From Thozetella sp. PMI_491 (Eukaryota > Ascomycota > Sordariomycetes > Chaetosphaeriales > Chaetosphaeriaceae), in NCBI GenBank assembly GCA_021432635.1, contig MU270074.1:124001-188000 (forward strand): a DNA stretch of 64,000 bases, written 5' to 3'. The notes beneath the pieces were generated by a model. That model ran no database searches. It worked only from the letters and a program-made list of their open reading frames with translations, and was not told the DNA's origin. Position numbers and translations under genes: made by a program. This document shows, piece by piece, positions 22,015 through 31,682 of the stretch (positions are counted from its first letter, which is position 1; every line of letters starts with the position of its first letter).

Positions 22015-22915
22015 ATCCCCGGCTAGGTCGGCAGCGTCGCCAACTTCGCCTCTGCCATCGGCTGCAGCGGCCGAGGTGGACGACATCGATGCACTGCTGG
22101 CGGCGGATGAGACGGCGCTAGATGAGCTCCTCGAAGGCTTGGACTTCGATCCGGACCTGGCAGGCGAGGACGGCGACAACCCCCTGGATGAGATCGACGT
22201 CGCCGCAGAGGCGAAGAAGGTCGAGGCGCTTCTTCGACGAGTCCAGGGCGGCGGAGGGGATGATGATTCAGAGGGTGAGGAAACCGATCGCCAGGTAGAA
22301 AGCATACTCGCTCGTGCACGTGAGGAGGCGGAGCTTGAGCGGCAGGATGAGGAGACAGCGGAGGCCAGGCCGCCAGATCCGGAGGCGGGTAAGGATGGGA
22401 GCTCGAGCGAATCACCTTCGAAAGAAGACGCTGGCGAGGGAGGTACCGATGCCTTGGCTCTCCCGGGCGTCCCCTCTGGGCTCGTCGACCCTCCGCAGGA
22501 AGCAGAGGCTGGCGAGAACCCCTTGTCCCTCCCCACCGTACCCTCGCAGCTCGTAGACCCGGCGCCCGAGGCGGATGCGGCGACGCGCAAGTCGGTGGAC
22601 TTCGAGAACGACATCACGGAGCGGCTCGCCGCGCTCAAGGGCCTGGGGGCTAGCGTCAAAACCGACTCATTCGGGATGCCGTCGGCCCCGACCTTCCAGC
22701 CGGACGACCGCCCGGTTCCAGGCGTAAAGAAGCGGCCCGGCTACACCGATGAAGACCAGAAGACGTGGTGCACAGTGTGCTTGGAAGACGCGACCATCCG
22801 GTGCCTTGGCTGTGACGACGATGTCTACTGCGCACGGTGCTTCCGAGAGATGCACGTAGGGCCTCGGGCGGGCTACGATGAGAGAGGCCATCAGTGGGTC
22901 AAATTCCAGAGATAA
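21619..22915 (+). CDS. ANCHR/ZFYVE19-like abscission zinc-finger protein
   Basis: Exons 21619-21710 and 21772-22915 with a 61-nt intron give 411 aa. The first exon begins MPEDHASHDRSLLDRLNALKP, which matches the short N-terminal LLxRLNAL(K/R)P motif of the fungal family. It is absent from the longest unspliced frame. The middle is acidic and disordered, with a poly-Ala run encoded by GCT repeats, and includes Leu/Asp-rich helices (DIDALLAADE) that resemble MIT-interaction segments. The C-terminus (about residues 360-405) is a cysteine/histidine zinc finger, WCTVCLEDATIRCLGC followed by YCARCF and a final H. It belongs to the zf-C4 abscission type. Human ANCHR acts in the NoCut abscission checkpoint with VPS4 and CHMP4C. 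The fungal role, probably septation or ESCRT-related, is inferred. Confidence 0.85.
21974..22014. repeat. GCT trinucleotide repeat encoding poly-Ala
   Basis: A near-perfect GCT repeat (one ACT interruption near the start, a terminal GCA) inside the ANCHR-like gene. It encodes Ala-Ala-Thr followed by 11 Ala. It is a potential length-polymorphic microsatellite in a disordered part of the protein. Confidence 0.95.
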
Positions 22916-23220
22916 AGCTGTAGATTGCCTCAGGAGCCCCATGTTCCGCAGAGTACCAAACGCGGACATTCTCAAAGGACCTTGAATGGCGGGCCATAAT
23001 AATAGAAAGTTACAGAACGCCGTCCCCCTGCCGCGATACCTTGCCATGTTTGCTCCCTCCCTTCCAGGTTTGTTTTTTCCATGCCAGAACCCTTCCATCG
23101 ACAACGAACCAGGGGATACAATTTACCGGGGTATAAATTCCGACCGCTCAAGTGCCTCACGTCTTCCATGCCAGTCCGAGTCGCATACCACATCCCGATG
23201 CTCGTGTGCTTCTCACTTCC
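22916..23220. other. convergent intergenic region
   Basis: A short 305 bp region between the stops of the ANCHR-like gene and the LMBD1-like gene. It must hold both 3' untranslated regions. I see no gene or repeat. Confidence 0.5.
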
Positions 23221-25014
23221 TCAATCTCGAGAGCTAGATCCGTTGTTGGTGCCATACTCCGCGTGGGCCCCATTTCGGGGCTTCCCGCCGATGCGACCAG
23301 TGATGTCCTGCCAGGCAGCGCCGAAGCGGCGCCCGCTGCTTGCCAGCAGGCCCTCCTCCTCGTCGGCCTCGGCATCTTCGTCGATCTGGGCGAGGTCGAG
23401 GCGGGGTGTCCGGAATAGGGTGGTGACGAAGACGATCAGGTAGACGCCGAGGAAGGCGAACTGGGCCCAGAAGTCGATGGCGCCGAAGACGGGCCAGTTA
23501 AGCGTCACGCGGTTGAGGAAGGTCGACATGACGGTTGGTGTGCAGACATTGCCAGCAGCGTTGTCATTCTCAGAGCAGGGGCGCACCATGTCCAAGTGCT
23601 CCCGGCAGTCGGGCTGGTTGCCGGGGTGGGGTGGCGGATTGACGCAGAAGGTCTGCGTGCCGTAGATAGCGTACTGCGGGGCGATGAGCATGGCCACGGC
23701 GTAGTTTATGGCGAGGACGATGAGAGCGAGCATGACGCTCGCGATCAGCAGCGCCTGGGGCGGGGTGCGGCCCTTGCGGATCTGGAAGATGCGCACCCAG
23801 AGGAAGCGAATGCCCACGCTGGCGATGCCCGAGATGGAGCTGGTGAAGAGCAAGAGGATGAGCAGCGCCATCAGCGCGTAGTCGACTGGGAAGGCTCTGG
23901 CGGACAGGACAAAGATCCAGTTGATGGGCTGGAACACGTTGATGTGGCCCAGGATGTAGCCGCAGTGCTGCTTGCAGACCGAGTTGCTAGCCTTGTCGAT
24001 ACCAGTGATGAGCATCGAGACGAAGATGAGGAGCCCAATAAGGAGCAGCAGGATGCCCCCTATGAGCTTCAGCGGCCGGAATACCGCCTGCACTTTCGTC
24101 CAGAAGCGATAGATAACGCTGTGGCCCTCGCCCCGGGCCTCGGCAGCGATCCGCTCGCGGCGGGAAAGCGTCCGCTCCTCGCGCATGAGCGCGTCCATCT
24201 CTCGCTGATCCTTTTGCGACATGCCGCCGGCCCGGCCGGCATTGCGCAGCTCGAGCTGCCGCTGCCGCTCTCGGTTGCTCTCGAGGGCTGATGCTGTCGT
24301 CTCGGTAAGCTGTGGCGCCGAGATGGAGGGGGCCGACTTGATGAAGGACACGGGAAGGAGTGCGAGACCGACGCCCGTGTAGAGCACATAGAGCAGCGTG
24401 CCCAGAGTCACTAGCAAGCCGACGCCAAAGGTGAGGGCCTTCTCGCCGTTGTTCGCCGCAAGGAGACGCTTGAAGTATTCGAAGTCGAGGTGGCTCCCCT
24501 TGTCGGCGCCCGCGGCCGGCACGAAGAATCCCACGAGGAACACGATGAGAGTCAAGGCCACGAAGACGAGGGTGTACTTGACGGCGCCGGCGAACCGGCT
24601 GCCGAAGCTCCGCGTGCCCTCCTCCTCCTCTACCTCGTCGTATTCCTCATACCAGAAGTAGGCGAATGGGATGATGACGAGGCAGAGCAGCGCGTCGAAG
24701 CTGTAGAGAGAATAGTACACGATCTTAAGAGTGAGGAGGATGTTGTCAATGCGGTCCTCGGTGGCCCAGTCTTTCTTGGCCCCGAGCGACACCGACGAGG
24801 TCGACGATACGAGGGCTATATCGACAGGCAAGAGCAGGACAGTAGCGAGCACCGCCGTGATGCTGATAATAGTGACAGTGTTGACAAGGGCTGAGCGTTC
24901 GTGGCGGGCGGCCCAGGTGAAGGTGGTGATGACGGCGACACCGAAGATCAGCGCGACCGCGACGGCGTACGCGACCCAGATGAGCGAGGTCTGGAGCAGG
25001 CCGGCAGGCGCCAT
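23221..25014 (-). CDS. LMBD1: LMBR1-domain membrane protein, probable lysosomal/vacuolar cobalamin transporter
   Basis: A single exon encoding 597 aa with about nine hydrophobic transmembrane segments, characteristic of the LMBR1-like family. Human LMBRD1 helps export cobalamin from lysosomes; the fungal orthologues are annotated by similarity as probable lysosomal cobalamin transporters. Visible landmarks are the N-terminal helix ([19 protein letters not shown]), a basic cytosolic loop (about residues 260-330) rich in Arg and Glu, and the block [21 protein letters not shown] Cys-containing luminal loop (FCVNPPP then CREH) and an acidic [11 protein letters not shown] segment near the C-terminus complete it. 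I start at MAPAG, where the first membrane segment begins; an in-frame ATG 61 codons upstream gives an implausible Pro/Arg-rich extension. Many fungi do not use cobalamin, so the substrate is uncertain. It shares a 733 bp divergent promoter with CFT1. Confidence 0.92.
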   Translation of the reverse strand: MAPAGLLQTSLIWVAYAVAVALIFGVAVITTFTWAARHERSALVNTVTIISITAVLATVLLLPVDIALVSSTSSVSLGAKKDWATEDRIDNILLTLKIVYYSLYSFDALLCLVIIPFAYFWYEEYDEVEEEEGTRSFGSRFAGAVKYTLVFVALTLIVFLVGFFVPAAGADKGSHLDFEYFKRLLAANNGEKALTFGVGLLVTLGTLLYVLYTGVGLALLPVSFIKSAPSISAPQLTETTASALESNRERQRQLELRNAGRAGGMSQKDQREMDALMREERTLSRRERIAAEARGEGHSVIYRFWTKVQAVFRPLKLIGGILLLLIGLLIFVSMLITGIDKASNSVCKQHCGYILGHINVFQPINWIFVLSARAFPVDYALMALLILLLFTSSISGIASVGIRFLWVRIFQIRKGRTPPQALLIASVMLALIVLAINYAVAMLIAPQYAIYGTQTFCVNPPPHPGNQPDCREHLDMVRPCSENDNAAGNVCTPTVMSTFLNRVTLNWPVFGAIDFWAQFAFLGVYLIVFVTTLFRTPRLDLAQIDEDAEADEEEGLLASSGRRFGAAWQDITGRIGGKPRNGAHAEYGTNNGSSSRD

Positions 25015-25747
25015 GATGGACGGATCGTAGAACTGAGTGCGGCGGAGACAGATAGATTCGTTTCCGTGCGGTAGCAAGGGAAACCGTTCAAGTTGGGGAG
25101 GAGGAAGGGCTCGCCAGGATGGATGACGAGGTAACCGAGCTGCTAAATCGTTGACGCAACATGACGCTCGACTAGGAGCTCCAGGTGGGGCCTGCACTGC
25201 TTAGCTCCGGCTGCAGGCCACCATGTTTCCGGCTTTAGCAGCTGCAGGACGCGTGAGGCGGCGCTTCTTCCGACACGCCGGGAAAACAGTGTATTCTACA
25301 ATGCACAATCCACGGGTGCCCATGTACACAAGCCCGACTCGGCGAGGGAGGAACGCCCCCAAAAGCAAACAATTGTAGTGCAGTCGATCGGGGCCTGAGA
25401 CTCGCAACTTGGCGGCTCACCCAAGCGCTTCAGGTGGGAAGAACGGCGGTCCCTTGCAGGTTCCCCGGACGGAGCTCGCCGGCCGTGTGTACGGAGGTAC
25501 CTTGGGTAATTATGTACCTTTGGCATGTATGTACTATGTAGCGCTGGCTAGTGCAACCTTCCATGCTTTCTCTACCGCCCCACATATTTTTCTGAGCATC
25601 GAGCAGCTCCAGCAAGAAGCCTTTCCAGCGAGACACACAACTATCGTCGAGCTCGCTTGCCCTCGACCACCGCAAGCAAGCATCCGAGCCCCGGCGCTCC
25701 CTGCGACACTCACCCCCTCCGAGCGACATGCGCTCGCCTGACGCGCC
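25015..25747. promoter_or_regulatory. divergent promoter region, LMBD1-like / CFT1
   Basis: This 733 bp region lies between two oppositely read start codons. Pyrimidine-rich stretches occur on the plus strand just before CFT1 (about 25680-25740). No coding frame in the region looks real. Confidence 0.45.
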
Positions 25748-28700
25748 ATGCAGTGCTATACCGAGCTGGTGCCGCCCACGGCCGTCACCCACTCCCTAGT
25801 GCTGCCCTTCCTATCGGCGCAGGGCAACAACCTCGTCGTCGCGAAGTCGTCCCTGCTCCAGATCTTCCGCACTAAGATTGTCTCCACCGAACTCGATGCG
25901 ACCCTTGCGCGCCCGTCGCGCGCCCCGGCCCCGTTTGAGGGCCGCATCACCAACGACGACGACGCGCTCGAGACCCTAGGCGGCGATGCTCTGGTCTCGC
26001 GGCCGGAACGCGGCAACAGCACCCGCCTCGTCCTCGTCGCCGAGTTCCCCCTGGCAGGCACCGTCACTGGCCTGGCGAGGATCAAGACCCCAAACACCAA
26101 GTCCGGCGGCGAGGCTCTCTTCGTCGCCTTCAAGGATGCGAAGCTGAGCATGGTGGAGTGGGATCCCGAGCGCCACGCCCTGGCCACCATCTCCATCCAT
26201 TATTACGAGCAGGACGAACTCCAGGGGAGCCCCTGGGCGGCGCCGCTGAGCGACTACGTCAACTTTCTAGCCGCGGACCCGGGCAGCCGCTGCGCCGCGC
26301 TCAAGTTCGGCGCCAGGAACCTCGCGATCCTGCCCCTCAAGCAGCCCGACGAGGACATCGACATGGGAGACTGGGACGAGGAGCTGGACGGCCCCAAGCC
26401 GGTCAAGGACCTGTCGGCAGCCGTGGTCAATGGGACCAATAACATAGAGGAGACGCCATATTCGCCATCGTTCGTGCTCCGACTCTCAAACCTAGATTCT
26501 AGCCTCATCCATCCCGTGCACCTCGCTTTCCTGCATGAATACCGCGAGCCTACGTTCGGCATCTTGTCGTCAAGTCAGATGCCGTCACACTCCCTCCCTC
26601 GGAAGGACCACCTTACATACCAGGTCTTCACCCTCGACCTCCGCCAAAAGGCGTCGACCACTATCTTGTCCGTCACTGGGCTGCCCCAGGACCTATTCCG
26701 CGTCGTGGCGCTCCCAGCGCCAGTGGGAGGCGCCCTGCTCGTGGGTGCGAACGAGCTAGTCCACGTCGACCAGTCTGGAAAGGCAAATGGCGTAGCCCTG
26801 AACTCACTCGCCAGGGCTTCGACATCCTTTGGTCTCGCCGACCAGTCGCACCTCGAGCTCCGTCTCGAAGGTTGCGCGGTCGACGTTCTATCCGCGGAGG
26901 CTGGGGAGCTTCTGATCGTGCTCAATGACGGTCGGCTAGCCTTGCTCACATTCCGGATAGACGGACGCACCGTGTCGGGGTTGGACGTGCGAATGGTCTC
27001 GCCGGAGCACGGAGGTGCGATCGTGCCGACCGGGGTCGCCTGTCTCTCCCGACTCGGACGCAGCACTCTGTTTGCTGGCATCGAGGACGATGATTCTTTG
27101 GTGATTGGCTGGTCCCGAGGGCAAGCGCAGGCCTCGAGGCGGAAGTCGCGCGTCCCGGACCCGAGCGCGGAGCTTGAGGACGAGGACGAAGACATGGAGG
27201 ATGACGACGAGGACGATCTCTACGCAGACGAGCCCACGGTCAAGCGACCCGCCGCTGCGACCGGTGGCGCCAAGGCAGGCGATCTCCAGTTCCGCATCCA
27301 TGATCGACTCCTGAGCCTAGCTCCGATTCGCAGGATGATCTACGGCAAGCATGCCTTCTTCTCGGACGGCGAGGATGCTGGAAGCACGGCAGGCGTGCGC
27401 AGCGATCTTCAGCTCGTCTGCGCCGTTGGCCGAGATAAGTCCGGCGCCATCGCCGTGATTAATCGAGAAATCCAGCCCAAAGTCATTGGCCGCTTCGAGT
27501 TTCCGGAAGCACGCGGGCTCTGGGCGATGCATGTGCGGAAGCCAGTCCCCAAGTCACTGCAAGGAGAAAAGGGAGGCACCACCGTGGGAAGCGAGTACGA
27601 TGCTGGCGTGCAGTACGACAAGTATATGATCGTCGCTAAGGTCGACCTCGACGGGTACGAGACGTCAGACGTGTATGCATTGACAGCAGCCGGGTTCGAG
27701 AGCCTCACGGGAACGGAATTCGAGCCAGCCGCCGGCTTCACGGTCGAAGCGGGCACTATGGGCCAGAGCACGCGGATAATACAGGTCTTGAAGTCCGAAG
27801 TCCGCTGCTACGATGGAGGTAAGTCATGCCCTTTAGCACTCCTTCGGCCTGTGCTAACCCTAACCAAGATCTTGGGCTTAGCCAGATCCTGCCTATGCTA
27901 GACGAGGACACCGGCGCGGAGCCCCGGGTTCTCAGCGCCAGCATTGCAGACCCGTTCCTCCTCCTAGTCCGTGATGACGCAAGCGCTTTCATCGCCCAGA
28001 TCGACAGCAACGGCGAGCTGGAGGAGCTGGAGAAAGAGGACAAGACACTGGTATCAACAAAGTGGCTCACTGGATGCCTCTATGCCGACAAGAGCGGCGT
28101 TTTTGCAGAGCAGCAGGCTGACAAAGGCGCCAAATCAGGTGATAGCATCTTACTCTTCCTCCTGAGTACGAATGGCGCTCTCCACATATACCGCCTGCCC
28201 GACCTCTCCAAGCCCGTGTATGTCGCAGAAGGTCTCATTTACACCCCTCCCGGCCTGTCACCGGAATACGCTCCTAGGAAAGGGACACCCAAGGAGACAC
28301 TGTCCGAAATCCTAGTCGCAGATCTAGGCGACAGTGTGCACAAATCTCCTCACCTCGTCGTACGGCATACCAACGATGACCTGACTCTATACCGACCCGT
28401 CAGGTTCAGTACGGTCGGCCAGACAGGCCTCACGAAGACGCTGGTGTTTCAGAAACTGGCGAATCCATCATTCGCGAGGAGCCGCGAGGAGGTGGTCGAA
28501 GATGAGTCGACGATTCAGCCGGCATTCCTGCCCATGAGGCCGTGCAGTAATATCGCTGGCTACAGCACCGTGTTCTTGCCAGGACCTTCCCCAAGCTTCC
28601 TCTTGAAATCCGCAAAGTCCAGCCCGAGAGTAGTGGGACTGCAGGGCGCCGGAGTTCAGGCCTTGAGTTCCTTCCACACCGAGGGCTGCGAAAACGGCTT

Positions 28701-30180
28701 CATATATGCGGACTCGGAGGGCATCGCCCGCGTGACACAGATCCCAGCGGACTGCAACTACGGCGAGACCGGTGTCGTGGTCAAGAAGGTGTCGGTCGGG
28801 GTGGACATCTCCTCGCTCGCCTACCACCCGCCGTCAGCGACGTACGTGGCGGGCTGTAACAGCTACGAGCCCTTTGAGCTCCCTAAAGACGATGACTACC
28901 ATAAGGAGTGGGCTAAGGAGACCCTCACGTTCAAGCCTACGGTCGAGCGGGGCGCACTGAAGCTCATCAGCCCCCTCAACTGGACTGTGATTGATACAGT
29001 GGAGATGGAGCCCAACGAGATCCTCATGTGCATTGAGACTCTCAACCTGGAAGTGTCCGAGGCGACCAACGAGCGCAAGCAGCTCATCACGGTCGGTACC
29101 GCGATAGCCAAGGGCGAGGATCTCCCGATTAGAGGTCGGGTCTACGTCTACGACGTCGCTGAGGTCATCCCGGAGCCCGGCCGGCCTGAGACGAACAAGA
29201 AGCTCAAGCTAGTCGCCAGGGAGGACATCCCGCGCGGTGCGGTCACGGCTGTGTCGGAGATCGGCACGCAGGGGCTGATGCTGGTGGCCCAGGGGCAGAA
29301 GTGCATGGTGCGCGGCCTCAAGGAAGACGGAACCCTGCTCCCGGTGGCCTTCATGGATATGAACTGCTACGTCACCAACGTCAAGGAGCTCTCGGGCACC
29401 GGCATGTGCCTGATGGCCGATGCCTTCAAGGGCGTCTGGTTCACCGGCTACACCGAGGAGCCGTACAAGATGATCCTCTTCGGCAAGAGCTCGACGAAAC
29501 TACAAGTCCTAAGCACGGACTTCCTACCCGACGGCCGCGAGTTGTTCATCGTGGCGAACGATGCCGACGGCCACGTCCACATCCTGCAGTTCGACCCGGA
29601 GCGTGAGTAGAGCCCTCTCGTTCTCGCCAAGTTGCCTTTGGTTCATGCTAACTCGTGCTACCCAGATCCTAAATCCCTCCAAGGCCATCTGCTGCTGCAT
29701 CGTACGTCATTCAACACCGGCGCGCACCACCCTACCTCATCGCTTCTGCTCCCGAAGACGACCGTCCCGGGTGGCAGTGGCGCGGCGGCTGCATCGACTG
29801 CCAACGAAAACGAGCCGGCGCAGCAACCTCAGCACCTTCTCCTCGCCTCGCCAACCGGCGTCCTTGCCACTCTAGCCCCTCTCTCCGAGGCATCCTACCG
29901 CCGCCTCTCCTCTCTGACGACACAGCTCACCAACTCCCTCCCCAATGTCGGAGGTTTGAATCCCAAGGCATACCGCATGCCTGCCGCCAGCTGCCCGGCT
30001 ACTGGGGTGGACGCCGGGATGGGACGCGCTATCGTCGATGGTGCGGTGCTGGCCCGCTGGGCGGAGCTGGGCGCCGGGCGAAGGGCCGAGGTCGCCGGTC
30101 GTGTGGGCTTCAATAGCCCACAGGAAGTCCGAAGCGAACTGGAAGGTGTGCTTGGATGGAGTGGGCTGGCGTATTTCTAG
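25748..30180 (+). CDS. CFT1: cleavage and polyadenylation factor subunit Cft1 (CPSF160)
   Basis: Largest scaffold subunit of the cleavage and polyadenylation factor, acting in nuclear mRNA 3'-end processing. Exons 25748-27818, 27869-29602 and 29666-30180 have introns of 50 and 63 nt and give 1439 aa, typical for fungal Cft1. The N-terminus MQCYTELVPPTAVTHS and the early GNNLVVAKSSLLQIF block match the family. An acidic stretch, DEDEDMEDDDEDDLYADE, sits in the loop between beta-propellers. The CPSF-A/DDB1 C-terminal domain is recognisable by YVYDVAEVIPEPGRP, the GTGMCLMADAFKGVWF block and FIVANDADGHVHILQFDPE. Splicing converts the last to DPEHPKSLQG. Propeller repeats account for most of the length. 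The gene ends 214 bp from a convergent zinc-finger gene, with an AATAAA between them. Confidence 0.96.
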
Positions 30181-30232
30181 GCATAGGCACTTAGGATTCC
30201 TACCGGGCAGAGTGAACGGAAGGGATAGACCC

Positions 30233-30238
30233 AATAAA
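30233..30238 (+). terminator. candidate poly(A) signal AATAAA for CFT1
   Basis: A canonical AATAAA lies 53 nt downstream of the CFT1 stop codon, in the 214 bp convergent gap. Filamentous fungi tolerate variants, so a perfect hexamer at this distance is suggestive but not proof. Confidence 0.5.
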
Positions 30239-30394
30239 TGTGTTGCATGTGCAGCTACCCTGCAGTATAGACAGCCAGGCCTCAGCCCCTGGTTCTGGAT
30301 GATCCTTGACGCCCCATCATGGTCGTTACATTGAATTACTAGCCGCCTCTCATATGGGTGCTAGCCTGACGATACTCCCCCCCGAACCCCCTTG

Positions 30395-30994
30395 TCAACA
30401 GTGGCAGTTCAGCCCGGCAGTGCCAGAACACACCCCCATAGAGGCCACCATCATGCTCATAGGAACGCCAACGTTGTAGAGGTACTCTTCAGTCCACCGC
30501 TGAGAGCTGTACTCTGCTGCATAATCTCGCTCCTCCGGCGTACGTAGCCGCCCGGCCGGCGTTGCTCTCTGGAAAATATCCGAGGCTTCGTCGCCCGTCA
30601 GTTTGCCGTACCGCTTCCGCAGCTTCCTCTTCCGCCGGGCCTCCTGGAACGTCTTCTTCATGTGGCCCAGCATCTTGGTCGCGCTCCAGCCGGCGAGCGG
30701 CGCCGACGCGTCGAGGTCGAACTCCGCCACGCCCGGGCCCGTCTTGACGAGGGCGAGCTTGGACTGGAGCCACGCGCTGGCGGAGTCCAGGCGCTGCCGG
30801 ATGGAGTGCGCCACGGAGCCCCGCGACTCGAAACTGTCGTGGTGCTTGGGTGTCTCGATGTGCTCGCCCCAGCTCTCCTGCTTGGGCAGCGACGTGTCGC
30901 ACGTCCGGCAGAGGAAGCGGAAGCCGCTCTTGGGAATGAGCTCTGCCTGGCACACGTCGGTGGCCAGGCGCCAGCTCGAGGGCTTACGGCTCAT
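30395..30994 (-). CDS. U1/matrin-type zinc-finger protein, unknown function
   Basis: A single frame of 199 aa from the chosen start. It contains one C-x2-C-x12-H-x5-H finger (C29, C32, H45, H51), the spacing of U1-type or matrin-type fingers that bind double-stranded or structured RNA. After it comes an amphipathic region and a strongly basic stretch (EARRKRKLRKRYGKLTGDEA) that could bind nucleic acid or direct nuclear entry. The C-terminus is Met/Cys-rich and moderately hydrophobic. An in-frame ATG at 31087 would add 31 residues starting with a Leu-rich hydrophobic run. I prefer MSRKP because that run lies in AT-rich leader-like sequence, but a signal or mitochondrial sequence cannot be excluded. 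It is convergent with CFT1. I do not recognise a named family. Confidence 0.7.
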   Translation of the reverse strand: MSRKPSSWRLATDVCQAELIPKSGFRFLCRTCDTSLPKQESWGEHIETPKHHDSFESRGSVAHSIRQRLDSASAWLQSKLALVKTGPGVAEFDLDASAPLAGWSATKMLGHMKKTFQEARRKRKLRKRYGKLTGDEASDIFQRATPAGRLRTPEERDYAAEYSSQRWTEEYLYNVGVPMSMMVASMGVCSGTAGLNCHC

Positions 30995-31682
30995 GGCAGC
31001 GACAGCGACGGCATGGGCCCCGGGTGTAGACGGACTGCTGAAGTGCATGTGTAAAAGCAGAAGCAAGCTAAAGGCAAGCAGCAACAAAGATTATATTAAA
31101 TATAGCTTGCAGCTGCGTGTGGTTGGTAGGCACAGCTCAATGATATACTCTGAGAGCCCCAGGGATGATGTCCGACAGTCAAGACACTGAGAGGCGGCCG
31201 GTCTGCATTCAGCGCGTGAAGGGTTGGTTCAACTAAGGTTTGCACCTTGTTCGTCCCTTGGGAGGTCCACATCGCGAAGGGCGCGGGTCTTGGATCTGAA
31301 TTCCAGCTAACTCAAATTGTGTGGTTCAATTCCATGGTTCATGTACTGTACATATACAGCTCTTGCCAGAACTCCTCGTAAATCAAATAGCTAGCGTCTA
31401 TACATGAGGAATGTCGTCCTCGCCTGAAAGAATCCCCCGAATTCGTATACCAGCTGGCTCGGCGATGTCTGGAAGGTCAGACCCCCCCGACCCCCCCCCT
31501 CTTTGCTCTACAACAAGGTTTGCTAAGACATCTCACACCCACGGCCAGTAGTCATTAGCCGGCCGGGCGAGACCGAACTTTGTTCCCGTGGCTGCCCCTC
31601 TTCTGAACAAAGCGGCCGGCAGCAGTCCGGTTAGTGTTCATATCCGATGTTTCAATCGCCTTCGATGACGCCCGCGGCATAT
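30995..31682. other. intergenic, no gene recognised
   Basis: This 688 bp stretch is the promoter of the zinc-finger gene and the 3' flank of the TYQ-repeat gene, both on the minus strand. A GGTTCAATTCC sequence near 31323 resembles a tRNA T-loop, but no supporting arms are present. No coding signal was found. Confidence 0.5.

Noticed and set aside
31310-31345. tRNA-like T-loop sequence GGTTCAATTCC
   Set aside because: The flanking stem pairs for only about three bases, and no acceptor, D or anticodon arms can be laid out at the right distances.
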